This document shows positions 11,001-54,186 of a stretch of DNA of 64,000 bases, piece by piece. Source of the DNA: Bathymodiolus brooksi (lineage: Eukaryota > Mollusca > Bivalvia > Mytilida > Modiolidae); NCBI GenBank assembly GCA_963680875.1, contig OY804579.1, forward strand, positions 57,735,718 to 57,799,717, given 5' to 3'. The position numbers were made by a program, and so were the translations under genes. The notes under the pieces are model-generated. The model worked only from the letters and a program-made list of their open reading frames with translations. It was not told the origin of the DNA and made no database searches. The stretch's first letter is position 1; every line of letters starts with the position of its first letter.

Positions 11001-12447
11001 TAACAGTAGTTTGCTACTGTTTCAAGATTAACATTATTATAAGTAAATTGGTTTAAATATGTTTTATCATTTGAGTTAAATACCATTATTTTTGATTTAT
11101 CAGTATTAACTTTTAATTTCAAAGTATAGAAAAAATCATGCAATATATCTAGGGAATTTTGAAGTCCCTCTTTACTTTGTAACAATAAGACAATATCATC
11201 AGCATATAGAAGTATATTCACTGATGTGTCCCCAATGACAACTGGGTCTGTATGGTAGCAGGTCAAATTGGCCCCAGATCAAATCATTGTATTATTATGT
11301 TTTTTTTTATTTAATTTGATAATATGTATTGTTAATTGTGTTGTTTACTTAATTCCTAATCAAATCGTTGTTTTATTATGTTGTTTATTTAATTTGATAA
11401 TATGTCTGTAATATTACTGGTGCATAATGCGCTGGATTTTACATAAATTCTTTATTTTGCAGGAGGGGTGTGCATTATAAACAAGAACAATGTGTTTCAC
11501 TCTTTTTTCAGACCGGGAAATCACATGTCCGCTATTTTTGTTTTTTACTATTGTCAACATGCAAAGTTAAATATTTCAACAAAATAATTAAATACATCCC
11601 ATACGTTTTAATTATTGAAGAATTAAAACTGTCTAGTACAGTTGTGTTTTGTACCAGTAAATGTTAAAATACCATTGATACGAAAATAAAAGAATCCACT
11701 CATCAATAAAATTAAAATTTTACATCTTTTAACCAAAATTATTAATTTATATTAATACATAATTTTTATTTATTTATTCTTTTTTCATTTTTACTTTTGG
11801 GGCCGATTAGACTGGAAATCGTCTGTATTATCTTTATTTAGATCATCTACCAAGTTATTTATATGTTTTGCTTTCTTAAGAAATCTTCTTTTAATAATTG
11901 TATTGTAACATTAAAAAAATGCATTTACAATACTATATAAAACAATTCATAAAACATCCTATTTCATACTGTTTATTTTTATTTCCATAGCAATAGTCCT
12001 TTTAATTTAAAAATTGCTCCAAAACTTAAATAGAAAGTGTTGTTGCAACACGAACATATGACAAGCCAGCTGTCAATTTTATTAATACATGTTCAAGACA
12101 TTACCCATTCCTTAAAGATATGAATAAAGCCTAAAGAAGAGTTTATATGCATCATTGCAATAATTAATCAGAAATATATTACTGTGGTACACAGGTGCAC
12201 CTTCTCCTCCAAACAAACAAATTGACAGGATGTTTAGATCTAAAAGTAAAAGTAAAACTCGTCGAACTAAAAGTAGCATTTCGACCTGTATTTCCACTAT
12301 ATAAATGCTGCGCGGTGGGAAAGTCTGTGAACGTGAAATTTTTTATTCATGGGTTGAATGTACAGGAAATTAAAACTGACATTTGTTATTTTCTACAATA
12401 TATTTCAATTAAATTGTGAATGAACGAACCTCGTCGTCGGAGGCCAT
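4614..12447 (-). CDS. Unrecognised small protein, four coding exons
   Basis: Coding exons on the minus strand are 12447-12430, 6880-6833, 6122-6033 and 5006-4614. All internal junctions are phase 0 and flanked by AG and GT. They join to about 182 residues ending in TAG at 4614. The start MASDDE sits in a CpG-enriched patch. Exon 2 encodes an acidic/hydrophobic helix, DDLEALRMLALASMKN. Exon 3 opens with KKK and is Ser/Thr-rich. Exon 4 is rich in Asn, Gln, Arg and Gly, then has LIVINTVPMEEDRTDALR and a basic tail. Composition suggests a disordered nuclear or RNA-associated protein, but I do not recognise the family. The donor of exon 1 (GTTCGT) is weak. The gene could also continue left: a GTTAGT donor overlaps the final codon. 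Confidence 0.6.
5089..5435 (+). mobile_element. tRNA-derived SINE, family A, full-length copy
   Basis: The head has an A-box-like TGATGTAATGGTTAGCATG and a B-box-like GTGGGTTCGAGCC. The body includes 'accaaagactataaaattgg' and 'gtgagctagcactataaaa'. The tail is 'ttctcgccatgatattgc' followed by a cattaaacaacaatcactcac-type end. Other copies: 22803-23163, 36015-36373, a tail at 21745-21840, and the copy that carries the 40-bp array (38362-42222). Confidence 0.75.
6033..6122 (-). CDS. Exon 3 of the unrecognised minus-strand gene
   Basis: 90 bp between TATAG and GTGAGT. Encodes 30 residues that start KKKADVPSTSTHT and are Ser/Thr-rich. Confidence 0.7.
6578..6685 (-). mobile_element. SINE family B fragment, 3' half
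   Basis: Reverse complement of the family B body and part of its tail ('gtttgtcagtgacttgtggc', 'ggttttctccgggttctccg'). The tRNA-like head is missing. It lies in an intron of the minus-strand gene. Confidence 0.65.
6833..6880 (-). CDS. Exon 2 of the unrecognised minus-strand gene
   Basis: 48 bp, preceded by a strong acceptor (tttttgttgttttgcag) and followed by GTAAGC. Encodes 16 residues predicted to form a helix, DDLEALRMLALASMKN. Confidence 0.7.
7155..8312 (+). repeat. Composite repeat: degenerate ~300-bp tandem units ending in a hairpin
   Basis: Starts near 'gaggctcacaagagcctgt'. Three to four degenerate units follow, recognisable by 'tttctatttttagtaacagc', 'agccatcttgaatggag' and 'catgtagctgcagttaaaat'. 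It ends with 'gacagacagacgccaagtga' and the hairpin GCTCACCTGGCC-aaa-GGCCAGGTGAGC followed by TAA. A terminal hairpin ending in CTAA is reminiscent of Helitron 3' ends, but the class is unresolved. The open frames inside are not convincing genes. Confidence 0.6.
8445..8725 (+). repeat. AT-rich tandem repeat
   Basis: Five or more copies of a block with 'acagtttgcttcacacat' and 'aagagtttatatatggtata'. Two unit variants (with and without 'acatatatgt') alternate, giving a higher-order period. Confidence 0.8.
8726..9295. other. Intronic AT-rich DNA, nothing recognised
   Basis: Intron 1 of the minus-strand gene. I see no gene, RNA or bounded element here. Confidence 0.4.
9296..9492 (+). repeat. 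Left copy of a ~190-bp direct repeat flanking a LINE
   Basis: Matches 11866-12056 nearly base for base from 'ttttgctttctt' through 'gtgttgttgcaaca'. Its right edge abuts the 3' end of the minus-strand LINE. Confidence 0.8.
9628..10159 (-). pseudogene. C-terminal end of the same LINE ORF2 with a zinc-binding motif
   Basis: Two overlapping frames, 10159-9941 and 9960-9628, are separated by a one-base shift. The second has CKIRISAHPLLIERGRH and CLLCK...HFLLHC, the C-terminal zinc-binding region of many invertebrate LINEs. Confidence 0.75.
10205..10774 (+). mobile_element. Opposite-strand LINE fragment (pre-RT and finger region)
   Basis: The plus-strand frame includes NKTKYEEARTDANRLVRKAK, then NKIFWKFIKSKTKAKESIP, LNKFFQSVFTVE and TKSSGPDHMHPKFL. 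This is the start of a jockey/CR1-type reverse transcriptase domain. It sits inside the minus-strand LINE in opposite orientation and stops before the catalytic core. It may be an independent insertion or an inverted 5' end. Confidence 0.7.
10785..11245 (-). pseudogene. Reverse transcriptase C-terminal half of the minus-strand LINE
   Basis: Contains the YADD catalytic box, then LKLKVNTDKSKIMVFN and LVTPILTYGSEVWG, which are standard landmarks of the thumb and connection of LINE reverse transcriptases. It is cut at both ends by insertions, so it cannot be functional. Confidence 0.8.
11254..11820. mobile_element. Element with 8-bp TSD inserted in the LINE
   Basis: 567 bp between two copies of GTCTGTAT (11246-11253 and 11821-11828). 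Removing it with one copy restores the LINE frame ('NKDNTD' then 'PVVIGDTS'). The ends are weakly inverted: both have GGCCCCA about 15 bp inside. An 8-bp duplication fits hAT, P or Merlin superfamilies. The interior is AT-rich with no transposase, and internal blocks such as 'tttaatttgataatatgt' are repeated. Confidence 0.7.
11866..12056 (+). repeat. Right copy of the ~190-bp direct repeat
   Basis: Direct partner of 9296-9492. The LINE's truncated 5' end adjoins it. Confidence 0.8.
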
Positions 12448-12630
12448 GTTCGAATCCTTTCGTGTGTTAAATTCCGATGAGTTCCGAATAGACAAGGAAA
12501 ATGCAACTACGGATCAAATATCAAAACACGTACAACATTTATAAACTGTAAATATCCGGGAAGACTTGCGGGTTTCGGTGTCGTTTGATATCAAATTCGA
12601 CATGTATTTGAATAATCGACTACTTTCTGT
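12425..12630. promoter_or_regulatory. CpG-enriched patch, possible bidirectional promoter
   Basis: About 16 CpG dinucleotides fall in roughly 200 bp, against very few in surrounding AT-rich DNA. It covers the start codon of the minus-strand gene and points toward MELK, whose first visible exon (17374) begins at a splice acceptor and so needs an upstream non-coding exon. A shared head-to-head promoter is inferred; no TATA or initiator was assigned. Confidence 0.45.
12430..12447 (-). CDS. Exon 1 (coding part) of the unrecognised minus-strand gene
   Basis: Encodes MASDDE, then GTTCGT as donor. The start was chosen because the next exon continues the acidic run (DDLEALR) in phase and the ATG lies in CpG-rich DNA. 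The join across a 5.5-kb intron is inferred. Confidence 0.5.
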
Positions 12631-13720
12631 TTTTAAATGAAATGTTGTCAGTGTCTAACAATTTGTTAAAAAGCTTAATTAAAGTTGAGATCAGGCATCA
12701 CATTTGACAAAGTTTTCAGCGCAAGTCAGCAGTTATCAATAATTACATTTTGCACATAAAACTGAGTTCTTCAATCTTTCTAAATCTGTATTTATAATAG
12801 TTTTATATATAATAGATAAAATTGAGAAATTTGGGATTCACTATCTTTTAAATTTGAGATTCACTATCTTTTTTTTTAACTCTTCATATTATTCCAAAAT
12901 TCACTACTATTTTTGGAGTTAGATGCATTAACTTTATGTATTTATAAGTGACTACAAAATTGCCTTTCTATTTGCCTAATGACATTGTCATTATGACTTT
13001 CTATGAACGTAGAAAGTCTAAAACGTGATGGTCAACAATTCCACCAATATCAACAAAACCTTTTGTTAGTTAAAAAAATGCAAGAGGTCGAACCTCTTTC
13101 TTTCTAAGCAACAAACAGTAAATTGAACATCCATACTTTTAGACTTTGCATGGGTTTTGCCTTTGAATAAGCTTATTTTATTATCTGATGAACATAATTG
13201 ACTATAACTATAGCTTGCAGATGAAAGATATATTATTGGTTCCATAGTTTTGCTGCCTCATACTCGCAAATACAAATTACACGCGTATGTAGAAGTTCTC
13301 AGGGACAAACTTATTAACATATATAGTCTGAAATGATATGCATTATTTTTAATAAGGACTAAATCATGTAAAATAATGGACACTTGAAGCCGATTGGAGG
13401 TCTCCAAGGCATTAATTTGTAGGTTTGCGAGACGGTTGTTTTGGCGATTCACATAACATTTCATGCCGTGCTATATATAAAGCGTGACAAATTTCAGAAT
13501 TATTATATATACATGTATACCTGTATGTAATTTTAAAGAATACCACTGAATGTATTTGCTTTCTGTTCACTGCAAATTGACAAGCTAGCGGACAATAACT
13601 TAAATTTGACATAATGAATGAATAACATTTTGTAAGTTTTTCCAGTTTGTCCATGATGCCATGATGGTTCACAAATCTTTAAAAGAAACCAGAAACGCCG
13701 CGTCAAATATTAGTTAAGAG
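12631..13720. other. Gene-free DNA between the divergent genes
   Basis: No gene recognised. A short dispersed repeat ('gtgatggtcaacaattccac') at 13026 also occurs near 5048 and, diverged, near 54080. Confidence 0.4.
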
Positions 13721-13723
13721 CCT

Positions 13724-13862
13724 TTACAAATACAAATACAAATACAAATACAAATACAAATACAAATACAAATACAAATACACATACAAATACAAATACA
13801 AATACAAATACAAATACAAATACAAATACAAATACAAATACAAATACAAATACAAATACAAA
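13724..13862 (+). repeat. (AAATAC)n microsatellite
   Basis: About 23 nearly perfect hexamers with one 'cacata' variant. The minus strand reads as a long Phe-Val run, which is an artefact of the period. Confidence 0.95.
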
Positions 13863-14590
13863 TCTTTTATTGTCAATCATGACGCCCAATATTGAGCAGA
13901 ATAAGTTAAGTGAATTACATACATTTGATTTCATATGATTGATTGGTTTGATTGGTTTTACAACAAAGAAAGAAGAATAATATAGCAAATGAATAAATCC
14001 AATAATAAAATCTGAGCCTGCATGGTGATCTTACATAATTTCCAGATATTTACTTGCACACCATGTATAAGTGTAATATTGTATTAGTATGGGAGAACCA
14101 CCAGTGACTCATCTTCAGTATAGTTATAGTGTACATATATTATTATTATGAACAGTATTTCATTAATATTATTATTATTTTTTTTTTTTTCAATCTTTCT
14201 TAATTTCTTTTGAGAACTAAATCTCTTTCTTAAAAAAAGAACATAGTAGTGAACTAGTGTTCTTAAATATAAAATTATCTTCTGATGACATTAACCATAT
14301 TAATTTTGATTTATTATTGAAATTTTTATTCACATTTTTAATATTATTAATAAGTATTTGAAATATTGATTAATGTCAACTAATAGACTAGTTGTTTTCA
14401 GTATTTGAGATAGTCTCTTGTACAAATTTTGTCACTTTATTATTTTCTCGTGTTTTGCTCAATCCGGAAATTGTATCGTAGCTATTTTGGAAATGTTTTT
14501 AATTTAGGGTAGAACTACGATTGGAATCTTTATTTACTCTGTCCAATAATTGTAACGATTCATCCGATTGGTGGATCCAAAAGGGTGCGA
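13863..14590. other. AT-rich intergenic DNA
   Basis: No gene recognised. Probably part of the 3' flank of the adjacent LINE and neighbouring unique sequence. Confidence 0.4.
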
Positions 14591-14593
14591 GTT

Positions 14594-15796
14594 TTAAAAA
14601 CAGAATTCTGAAATAAATATAGGAGAATGTTTTAAGGTTTGAAATAGGTTATTATTAAATGAACAGTAATTCGACACAATACACTCTGTTTCTGGTACGT
14701 GTAGGATTCCCAAAAGGCTTTTATACACGGTAAGAGAGAGCGCCAGTGTTGTATTCCTGCAGCCTAGTGCACACACGTCTGGCAGTTGATTCCAGTGGAC
14801 GATTGTTTCCACGAAGAATGAATGCTTAGTTTGCTCTGTATTACAATCTGGGACCTTGAGGCCCTTTGAGTTCTTTATTAAGCGTCTTTCTATTATGTTT
14901 GTCGTTTCACAGTCTTTATACACTTTGGCTTTAATGTTCCTCTTAGGTTTGGCTGTTGTGACGAAGTCAGCAGTTGATAGTGCTGGTACCAACCCCTCAA
15001 CCACCTTATACAGCAGGATCAGGCAGAAACTGTGTCGTCTTTCTTCTAGCGTCTCGAGCTCTAATTGTCGTTTCATGGTGGTGATTGATCCTGGCTCCTA
15101 TACTCTATAGTCCTTTTTTATGAAACGTATTCCTCTGTTTTGGATTCTTTCTAATTTATCTATATCCCCTTTTAGGTATGGGTTCCAGATACTCCATAGT
15201 TGATCTTACGAGGGATATATAGGTTGTCTTTTTACATGTTTCTGGAACATTTCTTAGATTCCTTCTTAGAAAGCCCAAGGTGGCATTTGCTTTCTTACTG
15301 ATGTTGTTTATGTGCATGCTCCATTTAAGATCGTTTGATATCTGTAGACCTAGGTATGGGTTGTCTTGAACTTCTTGAAGGATGTGATTATCAAGAGAGT
15401 AGAATTTATTCGATTTTTTGTAGATGGATAATATATAGCATTTTTTGGCATTAAATCTCATGCCCCAGTCTTTTGCTCATATTTCAAGTTGTTCCAAGTC
15501 TGCTTGCAGTTTTTGGTGGCCTTTTGCTGTTTTGATAGTCCTGTATAGCAAACAGTCATCTGCAAATAATCTAATAGAGGATGTAACACTATCCGGAAGA
15601 TCGTTTATGTGGCAGAGGAATAGTATTGGTCCTAGCACAATGCCTTGGGGTACTCCGGAGTCGACAGTGGTTTCATTTGATTTTTCTCCTTCTACAATTG
15701 TTCGCATTGATCTGGCTGTCAGGAAGTTTGTTAGCCACTTAAAATTAAATTCTTTCGATATACAACACGCCATTATTGACGTTCTACCAGGACGTA
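14594..15796 (-). mobile_element. Non-LTR retrotransposon (jockey/CR1-like) 3' part, decayed
   Basis: On the minus strand: FNFKWLTNFLTARSMRTIVE, SGVPQGIVLGPILFLCHIND and IRLFADDCLLYR (the catalytic FADD box), then WGMRFNAKKC, ILQEVQDNPYLGLQISND and a C-terminal region MKRQLELETLEERRHSFCL. Defects include TGA at 15477-15479 where Trp is usual (LEI-stop-AKDWG), a frameshift near 15180 and a TAG near 15105. The upstream part is separated by a MITE at 15797-16834. Confidence 0.85.
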
Positions 15797-16834
15797 CAGA
15801 GACGTGCAAAAAGTATTCGGTCACTAATTTTTTAGCTTGTGGACTATTCGTCCGGACCCGGTCAAATAGCTTGCATGCTATTTGTCCGGACCCGGACAAA
15901 TAGCTTATACCTCTTACATTGGCTATTTGTCCGGACTTGATAAGTGAATTTGTTATGTTCCTAGCTATGAAATGTTATGATTTATGTGTGAAAAAAGTGG
16001 GATTTTTTTTAATACAAGTAATTTCTTTGGTGGCATAAATTAATGGAAACATGCAAATTCCATAATATAATAACTCTATTATAAGACTATTATTGAATAT
16101 ATAAGTAAAAGTGAGGAAAGAAATCAAGACACAGAATAAATAACACTCATCAACTAGACAGGTGTATGCATTGAAATATTAAAACAATGTACATTTTGTA
16201 TTTATCTCGTATTAAATTATTTCTGGAAGATGTCATATTTTTCAGTACTATTTCTAATTACATTAAAGGTCTGGACAAATAGCCAAAACATGATGTATAG
16301 GCTATTTGTCTGGGTCCAGATGAATAGCCCACAGACTATTTGTCCGGATCCGGACAAATAGCCACATCAAATTATTTACTCTATGTTTCATATAAAACCA
16401 CAATTTTTCAAAACATTATTCCAAAGTCAATTCTTGTTCGATTTTGATGATATTTTTACCAACAGAAGCGAAGACATACGTAGTTTTCTGTGATTATTTT
16501 AAAATATTTTTTGGAAGCATAGATTTTAAATATTCATGATTTAAGCACAAACTTAAATTATTTGTCTTCAAATGTACTATCATTGTATTGTATTTTTGAC
16601 AATCAAAGTTTAGTTTTGTGTTTAACTCGTGAACTCATAAAATTTATTGATTATAATATAAAATTATGCTAAAATTACAGTGTAAAACTACATTTAATTC
16701 TGCCTTTGTTGGGAAAAAATCGTCAAAATCGAACAAGAGTCAACTTGGGAATAATGTTTTTAAAAAATGTGGTTTTATATGAAATATATAGTAAAAAAAA
16801 CTTACAGTGACCGAATACTTTTTGTACGTCTCTG
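15797..16834. mobile_element. Tc1/mariner-like MITE inserted in the LINE
   Basis: 1038 bp flanked by TA (15795-15796 and 16835-16836), with inverted ends CAGAGACGTGCAAAAAGTAT and its partner continuing TCGGTCACT. These are typical Tc1-like ends. The interior is palindromic at two scales. Several copies of 'gtccggacccggacaaatag' lie in both orientations around 15850-15930 and 16265-16360. A longer inverted pair ('attcttgttcgattttgat' near 16430, complement near 16730) follows. No transposase. Confidence 0.8.
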
Positions 16835-16836
16835 TA

Positions 16837-17373
16837 AGTTCAATTCTTTGTCAAATAGATCAACAATGTGTGTCAAGTTGACAAGTACCAACTAAATATT
16901 TATAAAAATAAAAAGTGCACTACATGTATTAAAACTATTATGTTAACTGTATAATATGTGACATATCTAAGCCTATTATACAACACATTGGCGTTCCACC
17001 TGAAGACGTTACCCACTCTATCCTTAGAGTCTAGTCCTGTATTTGGAAGATGTCAGTAAATTGTGTAAAATACCACTGTGTTTTAGTTTACTATGACATA
17101 CATAGTCAGATATGGGTGACGGGTGACAATCATCACACGAAATGGGACATTTCTGTCCAATATTAGTTGATAAATAAGCTTTTGAAGGGAGGTGGGCAAA
17201 CTTTCTTGTTACCTTGGAAAGAGTTCCTTATAGCACCCCACGGCCACCCAAAAATAGTATAGTCACCCGAATAGAGAAGATTCTGAAAACCCTAACCTTA
17301 AACCTAATTATTGTACGTCTTTGGCCAATTGGTAATTTAAGTTATCATATATTTTTTTCTTTAATTTTGCCAG
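16837..17373. other. DNA upstream of the first visible MELK exon
   Basis: The first part probably continues the LINE interrupted by the MITE. The rest shows no recognisable gene and ends in a polypyrimidine tract and acceptor (ttaattttgccag) at 17373. Confidence 0.4.
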
Positions 17374-50356
<32,983 letters not shown>

Positions 50357-50559
50357 TGGTAATTTATGACTTCACAACTCTTTAGGAATCACTGTAGATG
50401 TTGTTGAATAATTACAAAATAATATGTAGTATATTTTATTATAATGTTGTCCTTAGCATTAGTGATATGGTGATGGACTAATTCTGTCCCCCCTTTTTTC
50501 AGACGCCTGTCTCGAGACGGGCCGTATTATGTGATTGGGTATGGCGGGCGGGCGTCCAC
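50357..50559. other. MELK 3' flank
   Basis: AT-rich, probably 3' UTR. No AATAAA hexamer was found before the array, so the polyadenylation site is unknown. Confidence 0.4.
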
Positions 50560-52195
50560 ACAGGTTTCCACAAAATAACTTTAGTTCTGTATATCGGATC
50601 ATCTTTACCAAACTTGGCCACATGATTCCTCTGTGGAAGGGGAAGAACCCTATTTATTTTTGGGTCATTAGGTCAAAGCTCAAGGTCACTTACTATAAAT
50701 ATAATTTTTGACAACAGGGTCGTTTTCGCATGGTAACTTTAGTTCTGTATATTGGATCTTGACCAAACTTGGCCACATGATTCCCCTGTGGAAGGGGAAG
50801 AACTCTATTTATGTTGGGGTCATTAGGTCAAAGGTCAAGGTCACCATTACTATAAATAGAATTTCTGACAACAGGGTCGTTTCCACATGATAACTTTAGT
50901 TCTGTATATTGGATCTTGACCAAACTTGGCCACATGATTCCCATGTGGAAGGGGAAGAACTCTATTTATTTTGGGGTCATTAGGTCAAAGCTCAAGGTCA
51001 CTTACTATAAATATAATTTTTGACAACAGGGTCGTTTCCACATGGTAACTTTAGTTCTGTATATTGGATCTTGACCAAACTTGGCCACATGATTCCCCTG
51101 TGGAAAGGGAAGAACCCTATTTATTTTGGGGTCATTAGGTCAGAGGTCAAGGTCACCATTACTATAAATAGAATTTCTGACAACAGGGTCGTTTCCACAT
51201 AACTTTAGTTCTGTATATTGGATCTTGGCCACATGATTCCCCTGTGGAAGGGGAAGAACCCTATTTATTTTGGGGTCATTAGGTCAAAGGTCAAGGTCAC
51301 CATTACTATAAATATAATTTCTGACAACAGGGTCGTTTCCACATAACTTTAGTTCTGTATATTGGATCTTGGTCACATGATTCCCCTGTGGAAGGGGAAG
51401 AACTCTATTTATTTTGGGGTCATTAGGTCAAAGGTCAAGGTCACCGTTACTATAAATAGAATTTCTGACAACAGGGTCATTTCCACATGATAACTTTAGT
51501 TCTGTATATTGGATCTTGACCAAACTTGGCCACATGATTCCCACGTGGAAGGGGAAGAACTCTATTTATTTTGGGGTCATTAGGTCAAAGCTCAAGGTCA
51601 CTTACTATAAATATAATTTTTGACAACAGGGTCGTTTCCGCATGGTAACTTTAGTTCTGTATATTGGATCTTTACCAAACTTGGCCACATGATTCCCCTG
51701 TGGAAAGGGAAGAACCCTATTTATTTTGGGGTCATTAGGTCAAAGGTCACTGTTACTATAAATAGAATTTCTGACAACAGGGTCGTTTCCACATAACTTT
51801 AGTTCTGTATATTGGATCTTGACCAAACTTGGCCACATGATTCCCTGTGGAAGGGGAAGAACTCTATTTATTTTGGTGTCATTAGGTCAAAGGTCAAGGT
51901 CACTATAAATAGAATTTCTGACAACAGGGTCGTTTCCACATAACTTTAGTTCTGTATATTGGATCTTGACCAAACTTGGCCACATGATTCCCATGTGGAA
52001 GGGGAAGAACTCTATTTATTTTGGGGTCATTAGGTCAAAGGTCAAGGTCACCATTACTATAAATAGAATTTTGACAACAGGATCGTTTCCGCACAATAAC
52101 TTTAGTTCTGTATATTGGATCTTGACCAAACTTGGCCACATGATTCCCCTGTGGAAGGAGAAGAACCCTATTTATTTTGGGGTCATTACCATTAT
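50560..52195 (+). repeat. ~150-bp tandem array rich in AGGTCA half-sites, about 11 units
   Basis: Units contain 'aactttagttctgtatattg', 'cttggccacatgattcccct', 'ggaagggg' and a core 'ggtcattaggtcaaaggtca' + 'aggtcacc'. Unit length varies by small deletions (some lack 'gaccaaac' or 'aaggtcaagg'). It begins about 200 bp after the MELK stop codon. Short open frames inside are artefacts. Confidence 0.9.
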
Positions 52196-52489
52196 ACCGT
52201 TTGATAATTTATATAGACGGACGTATTTTGTGATGCACACATTTCTTGTTTTTTATTTAGTTAATGTCCAAAACAACATTATTTATTTTGACTCATTCTG
52301 TTTTTAACTTGATGTATATTGTGTGTTCCAGTAATGTAATACTATTTATGGAAAATTATTTTCTTTCTGATTAGTCATGTAAATTAGGATCTTACAAGTC
52401 ACTAGTAAGTGTTTCCTACATAATAATTTAGTGTTTGTAGACTTCTCATCATGAATATGGTTGAAATACTGCTGACTTAGAAATAGACA
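52196..52489. other. Intergenic AT-rich DNA
   Basis: Nothing recognised. Confidence 0.4.
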
Positions 52490-52730
52490 GGGCCCGTCTT
52501 TGTCATAATCGTATGGTTGTTGGATTTACAACTACCTGTGCAATCAGTGCCTTTCACCACTAAAGTTGTGAGTTTGGATCCCACTCATGACAAGGTGTAC
52601 TAAATACAACATTACGTTATAAAGTTTGTCAGTGACTTGCGACAGGTGTATGGTTTTCTCAGGGTACTCCAGTTTCCTCCACCAATAAAACTGACCACCA
52701 CAATATAAGTGATGTTAAACACCATAACCC
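52490..52730 (+). mobile_element. SINE family B copy
   Basis: From 'ggcccgtctttgtcataatc' to 'gtgatgttaaacaccataac', with B-box 'gtgagtttggatccc' and 'ctcagggtactccagtttcc'. Confidence 0.75.
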
Positions 52731-53764
52731 TTTCTGATTAGCTTAAATGCTAAAAAATCATCTCGTCAGAAACTACAGGTCTAAAATTATGTAACAAATC
52801 ATTTTAAATGATTTGTTACATTGTACAAATGATAAAAGTGAAGTCCTCTACAAAGAATCCTTATTTAATTTTTTTCTGATGAAAAAACATGTTGTCAATT
52901 GTCAAATCTTGTCTTAGAAACTATCAAATTTCTTGAACCAAAACCGTGCATGAATAACCAGGTTAATGATTCAGACTCGGACGAGACTATATTTGTTTTT
53001 TTAGTTAATTTCATAAATATCCTTCCAAGAAATTATGATTGTGTTCATTTGTTGGGGTTTTTTTTCAGGTTCATCTGTGATTTGATCAGCTGTATTGGTC
53101 AGGAAACAATGAAGAGGGAAGAATTTTTTTTCTCAGAAAATAACTTGAAAGTGCTTTGTGATTAGATCATGTTTATACTCATGTAATCAGTGTTTTATTT
53201 AGAATGCATCTTGCACTACCTCATAACATTTTAGCACACATATTTGTGTAGTCAGAAGTTTTTAAGTACACATCATCTTTTATTCACAGACTGCTATTAA
53301 TTGAGTCTCCCAAACAATGTCCGTAGAAAATGTATGTCAGATGTTTTTGAGTCTTTAAAGTATTTATGTCTGGTTGGTCCTTAAATATTAAGTTTTTGCG
53401 TTTGAGCTCGGGTCCAACCAGGTGTGCGTTTATCATGGAATCATATATGTTTGGGAGATTTTGTAACATTTCACTGTTGCACTTGCTTATTTTTTTATTA
53501 GATTTTTAATTTTTTTTATTGGCAGTAGGAAAAATAAAGGTGCTACCTATTTTTATGTATTGAAATTTTTATCTGGTTAATGAATTTTTATATGCAATAA
53601 TGTAGATACATTTTTACTTTGATATCAGTGAAAATATTGTATTTTTCTAATTAAAAGTGATATTCTCAATTTTAATGCAGAAAATATGTAAATGTTTAAA
53701 ATATGATAATATGAAATATAGATATGGATAAATTTAGTTATATGCTAGTTATACTATAAGAATT
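52731..53764. other. Intergenic DNA, no supported gene
   Basis: An 88-codon plus-strand frame (52899-53165) and a 61-codon minus-strand frame (53284-53469) resemble nothing known and lack supporting context. A possible AATAAA at about 53534 could serve a long MELK 3' UTR. Confidence 0.35.
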
Positions 53765-53920
53765 AGGAACTGTTGTGGTCGTGATCATATGGTAATGGAT
53801 TTACAACTATCTGTGCAATCAGTGCCTATTACCACTAACGTTGTGAGTTCGAACCCCGTTCATGGCGAGGTGTACTCGATACAACATTATGTGATAAACA
53901 CCATAAACCTAAAGCTACTA
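53765..53920 (+). mobile_element. SINE family B copy, internally deleted
   Basis: Head and B box ('gttgtgagttcgaaccccgt') run to 'acaacattatgtgataaaca', then jump directly to 'ccataaacctaaa', skipping the middle. Confidence 0.75.
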
Positions 53921-54145
53921 TAAGAATTTATTATTCAATTAATTGAAAGTAAGTAACAGGAAACATAATAAATGTACCAGTTTTGAACATTAATGTCAGT
54001 TTCCCTCATTGGCAACAAATTATGAATTTTACACATAACTAGTTAATTTATTAAAACTATTTTGAAAAGAAAGTTTATACAGTGATGTTCAACAATTTCA
54101 CCAGTATCAACAAAATGAACAATCAACTCTCACCTCAACTCAGTG

Positions 54146-54186
<41 letters not shown>

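Larger units (their letters stand above)
9493..11865 (-). mobile_element. Non-LTR retrotransposon (LINE), 5'-truncated, with two insertions
   Basis: On the minus strand the order is: INNLVDDLNKDNTD (ending at 11829), an interrupting element (11254-11820), RT residues with the YADD box in NILLYADDIVLL (around 11200), then a segment ending FEKLHIKF (about 10780). An opposite-strand LINE piece follows, then the C-terminal region (10159-9628) with a zinc-binding end, RYCLLCKSNQIEDEKHFLLH. A single-base frameshift lies near 9950. The element is inactive. It is flanked by ~190-bp direct repeats. Confidence 0.8.

Noticed and set aside
13710..13988. Phe-Val repeat protein on the minus strand
   Set aside because: It is the hexanucleotide (AAATAC)n read in one frame.
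50708..52307. Small open frames with MTTGSF...HMIPLWKGKN
   Set aside because: They repeat with the ~150-bp array and have no coding features.
52899..53469. Two small frames downstream of MELK as possible genes
   Set aside because: No similarity, no splice or promoter context, and composition like the surrounding AT-rich DNA.
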